A stretch of 64,000 nucleotides of DNA, from contig NW_002476188.1 of the NCBI RefSeq assembly GCF_000189635.1, forward strand, positions 310,001-374,000, written 5' to 3'. Shown here piece by piece: positions 1 through 12,381 of the stretch. Numbering within the stretch: the stretch's first letter is position 1; every line of letters starts with the position of its first letter. Position numbers and translations under genes: made by a program. The notes beneath the pieces are model-generated. The model was not told the origin of the DNA. It saw nothing but the letters and a program-made list of their open reading frames with translations, and ran no database searches. The DNA is from Tetrahymena thermophila SB210 (lineage: Eukaryota > Ciliophora > Oligohymenophorea > Hymenostomatida > Tetrahymenidae).

Positions 1-2229
1 ATTACTTATAAAAATAAAAAATCTATTTTAAAAATTTTATTAATATTAAAAACTAACTTATTAAAGTAACTTAAATTTAAATCACTAGATTTTAAATAGG
101 TGTGATATTATATTTCTTTTCAAAATGATTTATTTTAAATTTACATGATATTTTATTTACGACTAAAACCATTTTGAATTCTCCTTCAAAAATATAATAT
201 CATTTAATTAATTAATTTACTCAAAACTCAAAGAATCCATAGATAAAATAATTTTTCTTTTTACTTAAGATTTAAGCATACACTTTATGAAGAATTTATA
301 TTATTTTAAAATAAATAAATAATAGTTTTTGTTTTTGAATATTATTAAGAATTATTTTTAAGTAATTTTTATTGCGTCTAAAACAACAATACCTGTCTTA
401 ATATATTTATACTTAAATTACTTATAATAATCATAAATAAATAGATATGACCTAAATAACATAGACGTAGGTAAATAAAATATGATTTAAGAGAAAAAAT
501 TTTACTTCTCGCATTGCGTAATTTGAGTTAATTATACTAAAAATAGTAAATTTTTTAAGATTTTTAGTAAAAAGATGACGATCTTTCTATTAATAAATTT
601 TTTGAAATATTAAATTAAGCATAAATTGTCAAATAAATAAAAGTATTTAAAAATAATCATCTATTTTAAATTCAATAATCTATTCATAGTGAAAATAAAA
701 ATCTAAAAATTCTATGATTTATACCAAAGCCAACATACTCAGTTTGCAATAATTCAAATATGTAAAGAGAAAACAATAAAATTTGAAGTAAAATTTATTT
801 ATCTAGTTTTTGGAATTAAAATTATTTACTAGTAAAAATCGAATGTTCTTAAAACACTATCATGTATCATTCTATTTTTGAAATCTGAAATTATTAAAAT
901 AAGTAATTTAAATTTCAAAATTTTTAATTATTGTAAGAAATTAATTTTAAAATGTTAATAGGAAAACAACTAATATTTTATGAATAAACTCTTTATCAAC
1001 TTTAATGTTTTCACATATTTATTTTTTATAAGATGTACTTTAATCTGTAAAATAGCATAAAATAATTTATTTCCTCAATCCAATTTATATATGACTAATT
1101 GAACCATATACACAATTTATTAAGCACTATCAGATAAATTGTTCAAACTGTAATAACTAAAAAGACTAATCAAATAAATTACCTCAATTTTTTAATTTTT
1201 TTTTTTTTTTGCATATTAGGTAGCTTACTTCTATTTAAGTGAGTAACAATTTACAAAAAATAAAGTTAAATTCAAATAATAGTGTTTCCTTACTTAAATT
1301 TATAGCAGAATATAATTCTTTTTATAATTTTTTTTAATTTCCTTTAAATATAATTTTTCCTTTTTATTATTTTTTAAATACTGTAACATACCATCAAAAA
1401 GCTATTTTGTGAGGCATACACTTTTAGAAATCATCTATTACTTAATATTATTTATTTTTAGGAGGGAAAAATTGGTAATTAAGAATTGAAAAGAGAAAAT
1501 ACAATAAATATGTTTGACTATTTTTAGTAATTATTAAATTCAACTAGATTTTAAACATCTTATGTTGATTAAGAGTTTGTATTATTGAAGTATAAAAAAA
1601 CCATAGCTTAAACAAATTAAATTAAGAGTATTTTATTCTTCTAGTTAAAAGTGTTATTGTATGAATTTTATTAGCATGTTGAGTTTAAATTTGATTGAGT
1701 GGAGTAGTTTACTATGAAAAGAGTGGAATGATTTAATTATTTTATAGATTATTTAATGAATATGAGGATGATTCAATGAGTGGCTGATGTATTAAACATA
1801 TGGAAAATTAATAACTGATTCATAGTCATTCATTGTAGTAATCAAAATGCTAATAATGATGCTAAAAATTATAATTTCAAAAGAATGAATATAAGTTTAG
1901 TACTATCAATTAAATTACAGTAATGTGATAGTAATCAAATTAAAAATTGTGGAAATCAATAATTAATGTATTCGTAGATATTTTATTAAATTTTATTATA
2001 ATTAACACCATAAATAAGTTAACATCTTATCTTAATTGTCAATGCCATTAAATTATTGTATGAGTTTATTTTATCTTAAACTATAAAAGATTCGCTGGCT
2101 GAACAAATATTTAATATTTATTAAATTTACATACTTTTACTGATAACAAATAAATATTAAAAAAATATGAATTTTTAATTAGACGAAAGATAACAATTAT
2201 AATCATCTTAAGTCATAAGTTAAGCTAAA
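1..2229. other. AT-rich intergenic spacer
   Basis: No frame on either strand gives a convincing protein under the ciliate code. The stretch is mostly A/T runs with frequent TGA. It contains a T-tract at about 1196-1210. It presumably holds the promoter of the CNB gene starting at 2230, but I recognise no element. Confidence 0.6.
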
Positions 2230-5200
2230 ATGGGTATTTAAGCAAACTTAAATAAGATTTATCAATAGCTCAGAGGAGGACAAGATGAGCTCAAGCATCT
2301 AATTAGATCAGTTACATTTTTTCGCAAAGGAGAAGATCAAATGTTATAAGCTAAGTACTATTAAAAAATAGAAGAATGTATCAAATACCATTTTGTACCA
2401 AAGGATAGCTTTCTTTTCCATCACGAGTAGTAGAGTGATTATTTCTACATCATTCTAAAAGGTAAATGTTCTGTGCTTATTCCAAAGAAGCAAAGTGAAA
2501 TAAAGTAGGAGATCTCATATTTGAAAGAAATGTCAAATATCTAAGCAGCCATTAGGTAATGCTAAGATGAAAAAGAGTTCTACACAGCCGGAATCTATCA
2601 ATAAAAACAGAATCAAGTATAAAAAAAGCTTGATGAACTGAGATCAGAGCAATTAATTACAATTGTCAAAGAGCAGAGCAGGTCGATTTAAGAAATTTAC
2701 TTATCACAAGTTAATAAAAACATTTGTAAATACAAAGTAGCACTAACTCTGTATCAAGGTAAGCTAAAGTTATTTCTTATTTATTCAATACTGCAAATTG
2801 AGAATGTAATATTAATTAATTTTAATAATCACCTTTCTCAACATACTATTTAATTAAAACCCAAATTTAAGTCTTAACTCAAAATGATAAGATAGATTTT
2901 TATACATTTTTTATTGAAAGCCACTTGATTAAATTTTTTGTAAATATTTTTATTCATAGATTAATTTAATTGTTCACAATAAATTAACAGGTGACTATTT
3001 CGGCGAGTCAGCATTCAGTGCAATGCCTAAAAGAAATGGTTCCATTTTCGTTAATGAAGACACCCATTTTGCCTTACTGAATAGAGAGGACTTTCTAAGA
3101 ATATTTTAGAATGAAATTATTAATTAAAGTGTCTCCAAATAGCAGCTAACAAAACTATTTCCGCATTTGCATAGCAAGAAGATTGATATTTTAAATAGCT
3201 TTGTCGAGGAAATAGAAATGATAAAAAATCAAGTAGTATTTAGCTAAAGCTAGAGAAGTGATGGCTTCATTTATATTGTTTAGAAAGGAGAATTCGAAGT
3301 TAGATTCAATAAGACATAGTCATAATCTGTAATTAAAAATATATCAGATAATTTAATCGAAGAGTAGCTATTCAAATACAATAAATAACTTGAGATTCCT
3401 CTTTTATCTCTGATAGAAGGTAAATAGATATTTTTAATTTTTATTTTCCATCATTCATTTCCAAAGCTAAATTTGATCTTCAAGTGAGAAAAATAAAATT
3501 AATTGTTAATTTATAATTAACATTTTTTTTCTATTTTTATTTTTAATAAAATAAATAAATCCAAAATTATTCATAGCTATTATTAGCTTTTAAATTTTTG
3601 AGCATTTCTTATTGTTCTATCTAAAGTGACCTTTCTAATACTATCAAAATTAATTTAATATCGTCTGTTTAAAATACTTCTAAAACAATTAAAATTTCAA
3701 AAATTTTTAGATGAACTTAAAAATGCTTAAAGCAATTAAATAATTTTTTATTTTAAATTCAAAAAGACCCCAAAATGTGTTTTAAATCCATTTTTTATTT
3801 TTCAGATAAATGTGTTAGTTATTTTTTTAAATTTAAATAATTTAAAATGGTTCTAAAGCAACTAATAATTATCGTAATTACTAGTAAAATTACTAAATCT
3901 CAAATAGTTCTATAGCAGGGTTTGCAATTTTAAAATACCTTTTTGACTAACTATTACATGGTTTAAAAACTATCTTCTATTTCTTAGCATTTTTAGTTCG
4001 ATTTTTAATAAATTGTCATTAAAAAAATAATTTAAAATTGTAACTAAAAAAATTAAATTTTTTAAAATAAAAAAAATAATTTTTACTGACTTGAAGTGAT
4101 TAAAAATCTTTTTTTTGTAATTTATTAAATTAAATTTCTAAAAATAGGAGAAATATTTGGTATTGAAGATTTAAACAGTGAATACAAGTCTTTTTCTGTT
4201 ATATGCTCTTCAGTTAAGGGGAATTTGTTTCGCTTCCGTATGGCTTTACTATAATAATTAGAAGATTTTGAATCTATCAAGATAATAAAGTAACTTGGAT
4301 AGTAAAGATATGAAAGAATTCAAAAAAAAATAGAATAATAAATTATTTAAAAATTCAACATATTATCTATACAGAAAATTGACAACTTTAGAGATTCTTT
4401 CACTCAGACTAAAAGCTAATTAAGCATGCTCAAAAAAATGGAAAGATGCAACACATCAATTTCCCCATAGCAAAAATTAATAACTAAAAATCAAATAAAT
4501 AAGTCATTCGTCAACATCTAAGAACTAAAACAAAGTGATTTCTTAGAATAAAACAGTATATCCTTATCAACAAATTAAAACTCTTTGGAGGACTAGGATT
4601 TAGTGGATGAAATGTCACATTTTAAGTAATAGCCATCCAGATTTGATATCTCGATGAAAATTAGAGCTTAAAAGTTTAAAAGATTAAGCATCCGCAAAGA
4701 AACAGATGCTTAACAAAAAGGACAAACAGAATCAAAATCACCTGAAATGAAAAGTTTAAACACTATTAATAGTTAAAATTAATTTAACAATAGTAACAAT
4801 ACCCTCTTATCAGATTACTTATTTAATGTACCTATCAACCTCAAAAAAGATAGTTCAATAGATAATGAATCTCCTGAATAGAAAATCTTAAGATCAGACG
4901 TGTTAAGGGGAAGTTAAAAGTCTAGGACTATGATAAATGCTTCTTAGACTATTTCCCCTCTCAGAATAACCAGTGTATAATTCGTAAGAGATGGAAGCTA
5001 ATGTTCAGAAATGTATGTTAGCAAATCTTAATTAAAATCTCCATCATTAACTCCAATTAAGAATACTTAACAAGCTGCTTCATAACAGTCATACAATGAT
5101 TAATAAGAATTTCTTTTAACTACTCCAAAAAGAGTTCATCCGAAACAAATTTTACAATAGTTGAAAGTTAAACCTATGCATAAAAATCATTTTTCTATTT

Positions 5201-5787
5201 TCTCTAAAGACTACTTTGATGAAATGTGTGAGAAATCAGATCTTAAACCTTCTCTTAATCCAGTCATGATAAAAAAAAGAGCAAAACAAGAACTCTAGTA
5301 GAAATCTATTTACAGAGGAATAAAGTAAACTAATTTCTTAAGGTCAAGTTCAAATAATGCAAAAGATCTGATTAATAAGACCTTACTTTCACCTGATAAA
5401 ATCCAGAAACAATAATTAGAAAACAATAGAGTGAGATCTATTTCTTCATCGATGACAATTGGAAATAATGAGATTAAAACAAACAGGCTAAACGAATCAA
5501 TTACTTTAAGTATGCCTAAAAGCCGCAAGTAAATTACAAACTACAGACTTCAAATGATTGATTATAATAGAAAGCAAAAAATTTAAAACTATGATTTCCC
5601 TAACCTCTTGCAAAACTAGGCTCTAACTAATTATTTCAACTAGAGTCTTTATCCATCATATTTACCCTGTAATTGCAACCAATCTGCTTATTATCAAAAC
5701 TTCAGTCCAAGTAAAATACCTAAAAGCAGCAACACTCCAATTAACACACTTTATGAAAATAGAAGTTTTACTATTTTACAAGAGTGA
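2230..5787 (+). CDS. Protein with two cyclic-nucleotide-binding-like domains
   Basis: Three exons (2230-2758, 2991-3419, 4148-5787) give 865 aa, with TGA at 5785-5787. The ATG is the first after an AT-rich leader and reads MGIQANLNKIYQQ. The first CNB fold shows FYIILKGKCSVLIPK near residues 68-85. After a charged insertion of about 90 residues comes the phosphate-cassette position DYFGESAF near residue 178. The second fold has GFIYIVQKGEFEVRF near residue 268 and EIFGIEDL near 321. In the CNB family the cassette normally carries an Arg contacting the cyclic phosphate. I see no canonical match in either copy, so cyclic nucleotide binding is doubtful. Residues from about 380 to the end are S/K/N/Q-rich and probably disordered. 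Introns 1 and 2 (2759-2990, 3420-4147) both split the Gly codon just before the cassette in phase 1. The next gene downstream has the same architecture, so the pair is probably a tandem duplication. Confidence 0.88.
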
Positions 5788-6971
5788 ACACATGCATAAA
5801 ATAAATAAACAATCTAATTAATTAAACAATATTAATTAATTCTTACAAATATTTGCTAAATTACATTACTTACTACGATATATTAAAATGATATTTTATT
5901 TATATTAATTAATTTATATTTACTGATTTACTTTCTATATAAAAATGGGTTTCCAAATTTATAAAATTTGTTAAAAAAAATTCTTTTCAAATCAAATTTT
6001 TTAATTTTATTATTTAAATTTTACATTTTCACTTCTCTCATTTTAATTAATTTAAGTAGTTGATAATTTTATTAATTTAAGAAATATATTGACTTTGAAG
6101 CAATCTACTTGCATCCAAATTATTTATGATGAAACTAATAAGTCTATAAACTTTATCTTTATATTCTTGTTCTCCTGACCTCTATTTGATTGAAATATAT
6201 CTTTGGATTTTTCATGCATGATTGAATTATTACTACAATTAAAAAAGTTCTTCATTTATTTTATATATATGCAAGTGAATTGCTTTCAAGCTCTTTATAT
6301 TAGTTGTTAATTTAAGAAATATATATTAGTTAGTTGATAATTTTACTAATTAATTTATTCCAGATTTAAATATAAATAAAATTAATGAAAATTAAAATAA
6401 AATATTCTATGTGTAATTATTTATAATATGATAAAATACTTTCTAATTAAGTTCAAAAAATTAAAATTAAACTATTAAGAGACATAATATATATTAATTT
6501 TAATTTAATAACTATTAACCTTAAATTTTATGTTTATTTCTAAATAGACATTCGAAAGTAAAATTTGTGAAAAAAAATGTATCATACATATTATCTATAC
6601 AAATATAAATATCTTTGAGAATAAATAATATTTATTAATTTATTTGTTCTTATAATATAGATTAACTTTTTTCCCATTTTGATCAATTAAATTGTTGACT
6701 ATTTTTGTAAATTTCATATAAATTCAATCGAAAATTTTGTACATAAATAGAAAGGTCCAGTCTTAATTTTAGGGTTATTCGGAGTCATGTATCTTTTTTT
6801 AAATGAGGCTTGTTTACCAAAATTTATTTGAAATTTTCTTGGATATAAAAAATATTATAATCAAATTTCTTATGCAATAATTAGTAAAATAAGGATACCT
6901 CAAAAAAATATATTAAAAATATAATCTTGATTAAGATTAATCAAATAGAAAAGACTTTAATATATCTATAA
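5788..6971. other. Intergenic spacer between the two CNB genes
   Basis: This is AT-rich DNA with no supported gene. A loosely repeated phrase resembling agttgataattttattaat occurs near 6057 and again near 6330. I see no terminator or promoter element that I can name. Confidence 0.55.
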
Positions 6972-9900
6972 ATGAGTAACTTAGTCAAAATTTTTAAAAA
7001 GAGTCAAAGTGATTGGAGCGAAAAGGATAAGACTCTCTTAGGAAATTATTTAAAGCAATTAAAACAATTCAACTTAAATTAGTAAAGTGAATTGACAGAA
7101 TAGAAAATACAATAATGCATTAATGAGATGGAATATTAGAGTTACTAAAAAGATGAATTTATTTATCATTCTTATGACTATTGCGATTATATTTACATAT
7201 TACTAGATGGAACTGCTAGCCAATTAGTAAGTAAGAGTGAATTAGAAATTGAAATGGAAAAGGGCATACTAATGTAAATATAACAATTAGAATAGATGCT
7301 ACAGCGTAAATAGTAAATAGGTCAATCTGAAAGTGATAAAGCTGATTTGTACATATAAAAGATTAATGATCTTAACAATCAATTAGAACAAGACAATAGA
7401 TTCAACTTGTCAAGGCGTTTAAAATAGATTTTTGCTAAATCCTCACTTGCTTACTGCTAGAATGAATCGTACTATTTTGACAGCAATTTTAGTAATATTT
7501 GCTTATTTAAAGAATAAAGCCAAATAAATTCAGGTAATATTTATCTTTATAATAATTTGCATTGCTTTTTGTTATAGTTTCTATTAAAAACTGACTTGCG
7601 ACTCACTCATCGTTTGTCATCTACTAAATTATTTTTTTGAAATTTTGTTTGCTAAATAAGTAAAGCAATTTATGATTAAAAAAATATCTTAGTTTACAGA
7701 AAATTTACATAGATTTTAAAATTAGTAATTAATTTACATGATTTTAATTTATTATTGATTGATTGATTGATCTCTCATAAACATAATTAATCTTTTCACA
7801 CAAGTTTAATATTATATTTTTGATGGTTATTAATAAACACGTGATTGTTATTTCAAGTAAATTAAATCTTATGGCTATTTTTTTCAAGCTTTCTTTCTAA
7901 TTACATCTATTAACCAACCAGGAATTTAATTATTCTAATATTTAGTTTAATATTATTACTTTGATTTATTTACTTACTTATCCCATTTTACATCAATTAA
8001 AGGAAATTTGATTGGAGAATATACTGAGGAATCATTAAGAAATCAGTCTATTTTAACTAGCTCAGTGTGCCATTTTTTGAAATTAAAAGCTAGTGTTTAC
8101 TATAAAATTTATAAAAAAGAAATAGTTCAGCAATAAAAAGTGAAATAATTTTTGAAGAAATTAGGTCTAAATCAAATAAACTAATCTGAAATAGAGTAGA
8201 TAAGCTTTAATATTGAAAGAATTAAAGTGAAGAAGGATTAAATTATTTTCAAGCAAGGAGACAAAGCTAAATAGATTATATTCCTTGTTTAAAAAGGCTC
8301 ATTTGAACTAAAATTTTATCTTAATAAATCAATATTAGAAGAGTCCCCTTCTTCTGAGATTGGAAAAACTCTAGAAATAGATGCTGATAATAACAAAAAC
8401 ATTTAAAACTAAAATTCAACTACATAAACTCATCATAATGGAATTAATTTATTTAAAATCAACAAATCAAACATAAGTTGCTAAGAATACAAATTATTTT
8501 AAGTTGGTGAAGGTATTTATTTATCATTAAATATTAAAATTATTTATTATCTATTGATATATAAATGAATTCTTTTTATTTATAAACTCAAAGGAGAGAT
8601 ATTTGGATGTGAGGAACTTCAAAATAATTTTAGAAATATTTCTGTTATAAGCAAAGAAAGTAAAGGAGTGCTTTATAAAATAAAAATAAAACAACTTAAA
8701 GAATTGCAAGATAAAAGGATTATCGAAAAGATTTATCAATATGGGTAAAACAGAATGGAAAGGATAAACAGGAGAATTCAAGAGCTTTATTCTTATGAAT
8801 AAAAATAACAATCTCCTTTAAAGCAGATCAACAAATATTATTCGTCTTGCTCATCCTCGCCTTCAAACAGCCATTTTCTGACAAACCAGCTTTTAGAACA
8901 GCAACAAAAATCTCCTATGAGCAGTATAAATTTATTATTTTGTTTTGCGATATCATGATAATTTTAGTAGCTTTTTATTAATTAATTTTCAATTATTGAT
9001 TTACAATTTTCTATTCTTTTGTTTAATTTTAAAATAAATAAAAGCCAAATTTAATTTTTTGCATGATTAATAACATATCATGATTAAATTTTTTTCCTAA
9101 ATTTGCATGATAATTACATTTTGTTTTTCAAATTTACTTTATAATAATCTTAAAAATCGATTTCATTTACAATATTTAAATTATATTTAGATACATAGAC
9201 AGATAGTACTCTCTTAATAGGCTAAATTACAGAAAATATTGAAGATGAAAATGATAACTTTGAATTAGGCTCTAATCGTATGAAAAGCATTTAGCTGTTA
9301 AGATCTCACAGATTTTAGAAATAAAATAAAAATGCTGTTACTCCTTTGTCTACGAATATGTAAACTAATTATTCCAGTAGAAGAGCTTTATCTATGATAG
9401 ACTCAACTCTGTTAAAGTCTTAAAATACTTTCTGCATAAGCCCTATTACTTAAAAGAATGTAGACTGTAGCTCAAATAATGGCTCAACCTCAACAAACTT
9501 TAATAGTGTAAAGACATCAAAAAATAAATTATATATTATTGGTAATCAACAACAGCTCAAAAATTAATAATTTTCTGATTTTGTATAACTTCATTAACTT
9601 TAAGAGAAATAAGATATTTCAAATTATCAATCATATTAAGAAGGAGTTGAAATTGGATCTTAGCTAGCATTTTCGTCTTAGCCAACTTCTCCCACACACT
9701 CTAAGAGTATAGAGAAGAAGATTAATTAATATAAAAAGCAAAACAGTTAACTTAAAAACGTTATGAATCCTCCTTAATTTTTCCATAAAAGTAAATCCTT
9801 TCTTTAAACTTAAAATCAAATAAAAATTTAGAGGTAAAAGAGTCAAACAAAAACAACTCTCTTCGTAAATCATTCTCAAAATTTAATTGACTCTAAAGCA

Positions 9901-11061
9901 TCTCAGTATGACAGTTTAAATACAAACAATCAGGCTTCTATCATTTAAGATAACTAAATTTAACAGTCTATATTGTATTCTAAAATGCTTAAATCAAGAT
10001 TGATACACTTTTTGAACAACTAGTCATAGATGTAAAAGAAAAAGCAGACAGATAAAGAAAATTCAAATTCTCAACAAAAAATGATAAAATAACAATAGCT
10101 CTCTCTAAACAGACTAAAGCATAAAAACGTCAATAACTTTTCTTACTTGCAATTATAAGAGCTAAATAAACAAAAGAAGCAAATGCAATTATAAAAAACT
10201 CCTTGCTCACTGAACTCTTTGCCAGAAGAAAATAGTAATAATATGAGTTCAAACAATATTATTTAAGAAGCTTGTACCATGAAAGATTTAGGCTGCTCTT
10301 TCACTGCTAATAACTCTCCTAAACATAAAAATAGTAACAGTAAAGGAATCGTGTATTATTAATTTTAATATTAATAACCTCTCGTAAAGTAAAGAGCTTA
10401 TTCAATTAATGCTTATAAACAGATTAAAGAAAGTAGAATATCTTTAACTAATTCCCCATAAAAAAATATTCATACAAAAACCATTTATCAGAGTCAAAGT
10501 AATTCTAAATACCTAGATATTTCTTCAAGCAATAAAAATAACTTAGTTTCTTTCTAAGAAACTGATACAAAATTTAAATAAACTCAATCATTCAATAATT
10601 TTATGGCTGACACTACACTAAATGAAAATTCCAAAACCTAAGGTTTAAATTCAACGAATTACAATTTTTTTGAACCTTAAGCTTTAACTTTAATTAACAC
10701 TCTCAAAGAATAAGACAAACCACTTTTCAATTTAGAATTTAAATAAAATAGAAACGCTTACTAGCCTAAATATAAAACTTAAAATAACTTTTATATTGGA
10801 AAGAACTTTAACAATTCTTCTATTAACCAATCTAATGCAGCTTCAAAAAAAATAAATAACCTATAACAGCAACAAATGCAGTATCTGGAAATATCTCCAA
10901 TAAAAATCAGAAATACCTTTAGAGGAAATACTTCCTAAGAGCACAACACCTAAAAAGATTTTAAAAAGACTTCTACAGATCCAGGAAATAGAAGTAAAAA
11001 TAAAATGAAATAAATAACAAACTAAAATATATAATAATCATAACCATAGTGTTTCAACTGA
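6972..11061 (+). CDS. Second tandem protein with CNB-like domains, long low-complexity tail
   Basis: Four exons (6972-7533, 8003-8512, 8594-8923, 9191-11061) keep a single frame of 1090 aa ending at TGA 11059-11061. The start reads MSNLVKIFKKSQSDWSEKDK. CNB-like domain 1 shows YIYILLDGTASQLV near residue 72, then a Glu/Gln-rich insertion. Its cassette position is NLIGEYTEESL, right after intron 1. CNB-like domain 2 has IIFKQGDKAKQIIFLVQKGS near residue 270 and EIFGCEEL after intron 2. As in the upstream neighbour, the residues expected to hold cyclic phosphate are not recognisable. The last 620 residues are Q/N/S/K-rich with no domain I know. Introns 1 and 2 are phase 1 and sit at the Gly before each cassette; intron 3 (8924-9190) is also phase 1. 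The protein is probably a divergent paralogue of the 2230-5787 gene. Confidence 0.88.
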
Positions 11062-12381
11062 ATAGAATATATGTAATAAATTAAATATCAAATTCATACC
11101 AACTTATAATAAATATTTAATTTAAATTGTAGAGTAAAAAATTATTTCATAAATCTTTAAAAAAATTAAATATAAATCTTATTAAAATTATAATAATTTA
11201 AAACATTTTTCTTTTAATTAAATATAAATAATTGAAAATATTTAAATTAATTTTATTTTTAAATTTTGAGAATCTTTTTCTTGCTTTAAATGGAAGCAAA
11301 TAAATTATTTTTGACTAAAAAACTCTCATTAAATTTAAATTCAGCATAAAAAATTTCAAGTAATTTTTATAGCAGATATTTTTTTTACCATTACACCTTC
11401 AGAAGCATAATCGTTCTTGATTATTGGTTAAGTGGAGCTACTCTCTTATAAGAAGGAAGAGGAAATAATTGTTAGAGTTTATTTAGCGACCAAACATTTT
11501 ATTCTAGAAAGATTTTAATCTTCGATAAATCTCAATTTCTAATTTATCAAGTTAAAGAAAATAGAATCTCTTATTATTCCTATTAAATTTACAGCAAAAT
11601 ATATAATAAAATACTTAAATAAATAAATCCTTTTTATTTTATATTGAAATAAATTATTCATTTTTTCAATCTATTAAAGAATGAGAATTTAGCAATAAGG
11701 AATTCTACAAATTATATTATTTTAATTTATGTAATTAATTTTAAGTAAATTATAATTTTTCCTAACAAAAATCTAGATAAAAAGAAGATATTTTCTTAAT
11801 TATTGATTCTAGTATTAATTCGAATCATAATTATTTCTAAAGAAATGCTATGGAATTTTTAATTAAATTAGAAATTTGTTTATAAATCTGTATCCTTAAT
11901 TATACTTATTTATTAATATATTCCCAATTTTAACAAAATAAGGGATTTTTTTATTTGGTTTCTAGAGTATTTTAATTGGTAAATGCAATTACCTAAATTA
12001 AAATTGTAAAAAAGAATATTTTTTATTTTTTTCTTCTTTAATAAAATTAATTTATATCATATTAAAAGAATTTTGAAAGTTGGCTGTCTAATTTTTCTTT
12101 ATTTTTATAATAAAAATGGTTATTTTAAATGTAATTTATTTAGATTTATATTGAAGATATTATTAAAAAGCTGAATTATTCTAAAGAATTTTTCATAATA
12201 AAATAAAGATTTGTTCTATTTTTTATATTATGTTTTTTTATGAATGTCTAATTCTAGAAGAAATATCTGTCTTAATTTTATCAGAATTGCTGATATCCAC
12301 TTTTGATTATTGTGTTTAAATATAATTAATAATACTAAAAACTGTCTTTAAGAGTTAAAGTAAATTTAAAAGAAAAAAGTC
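11062..12381. other. Spacer with an uncertain open frame at 11290-12174 (+)
   Basis: From the ATG at 11290 a frame stays open for 294 codons to TGA 12172-12174. Its first third is less AT-biased than the surrounding spacer and reads protein-like, for example GATLLQEGRGNNC and RKILIFDKSQFLIYQ. The remainder is I/F/N/K-rich and looks like translated spacer. TGA is rare in DNA this AT-rich, so a frame of this length can arise by chance. A minus-strand frame over 11390-11500 also looks partly protein-like. I treat the block as unassigned: a decayed gene, a small gene with introns I cannot place, or noncoding. Confidence 0.3.
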
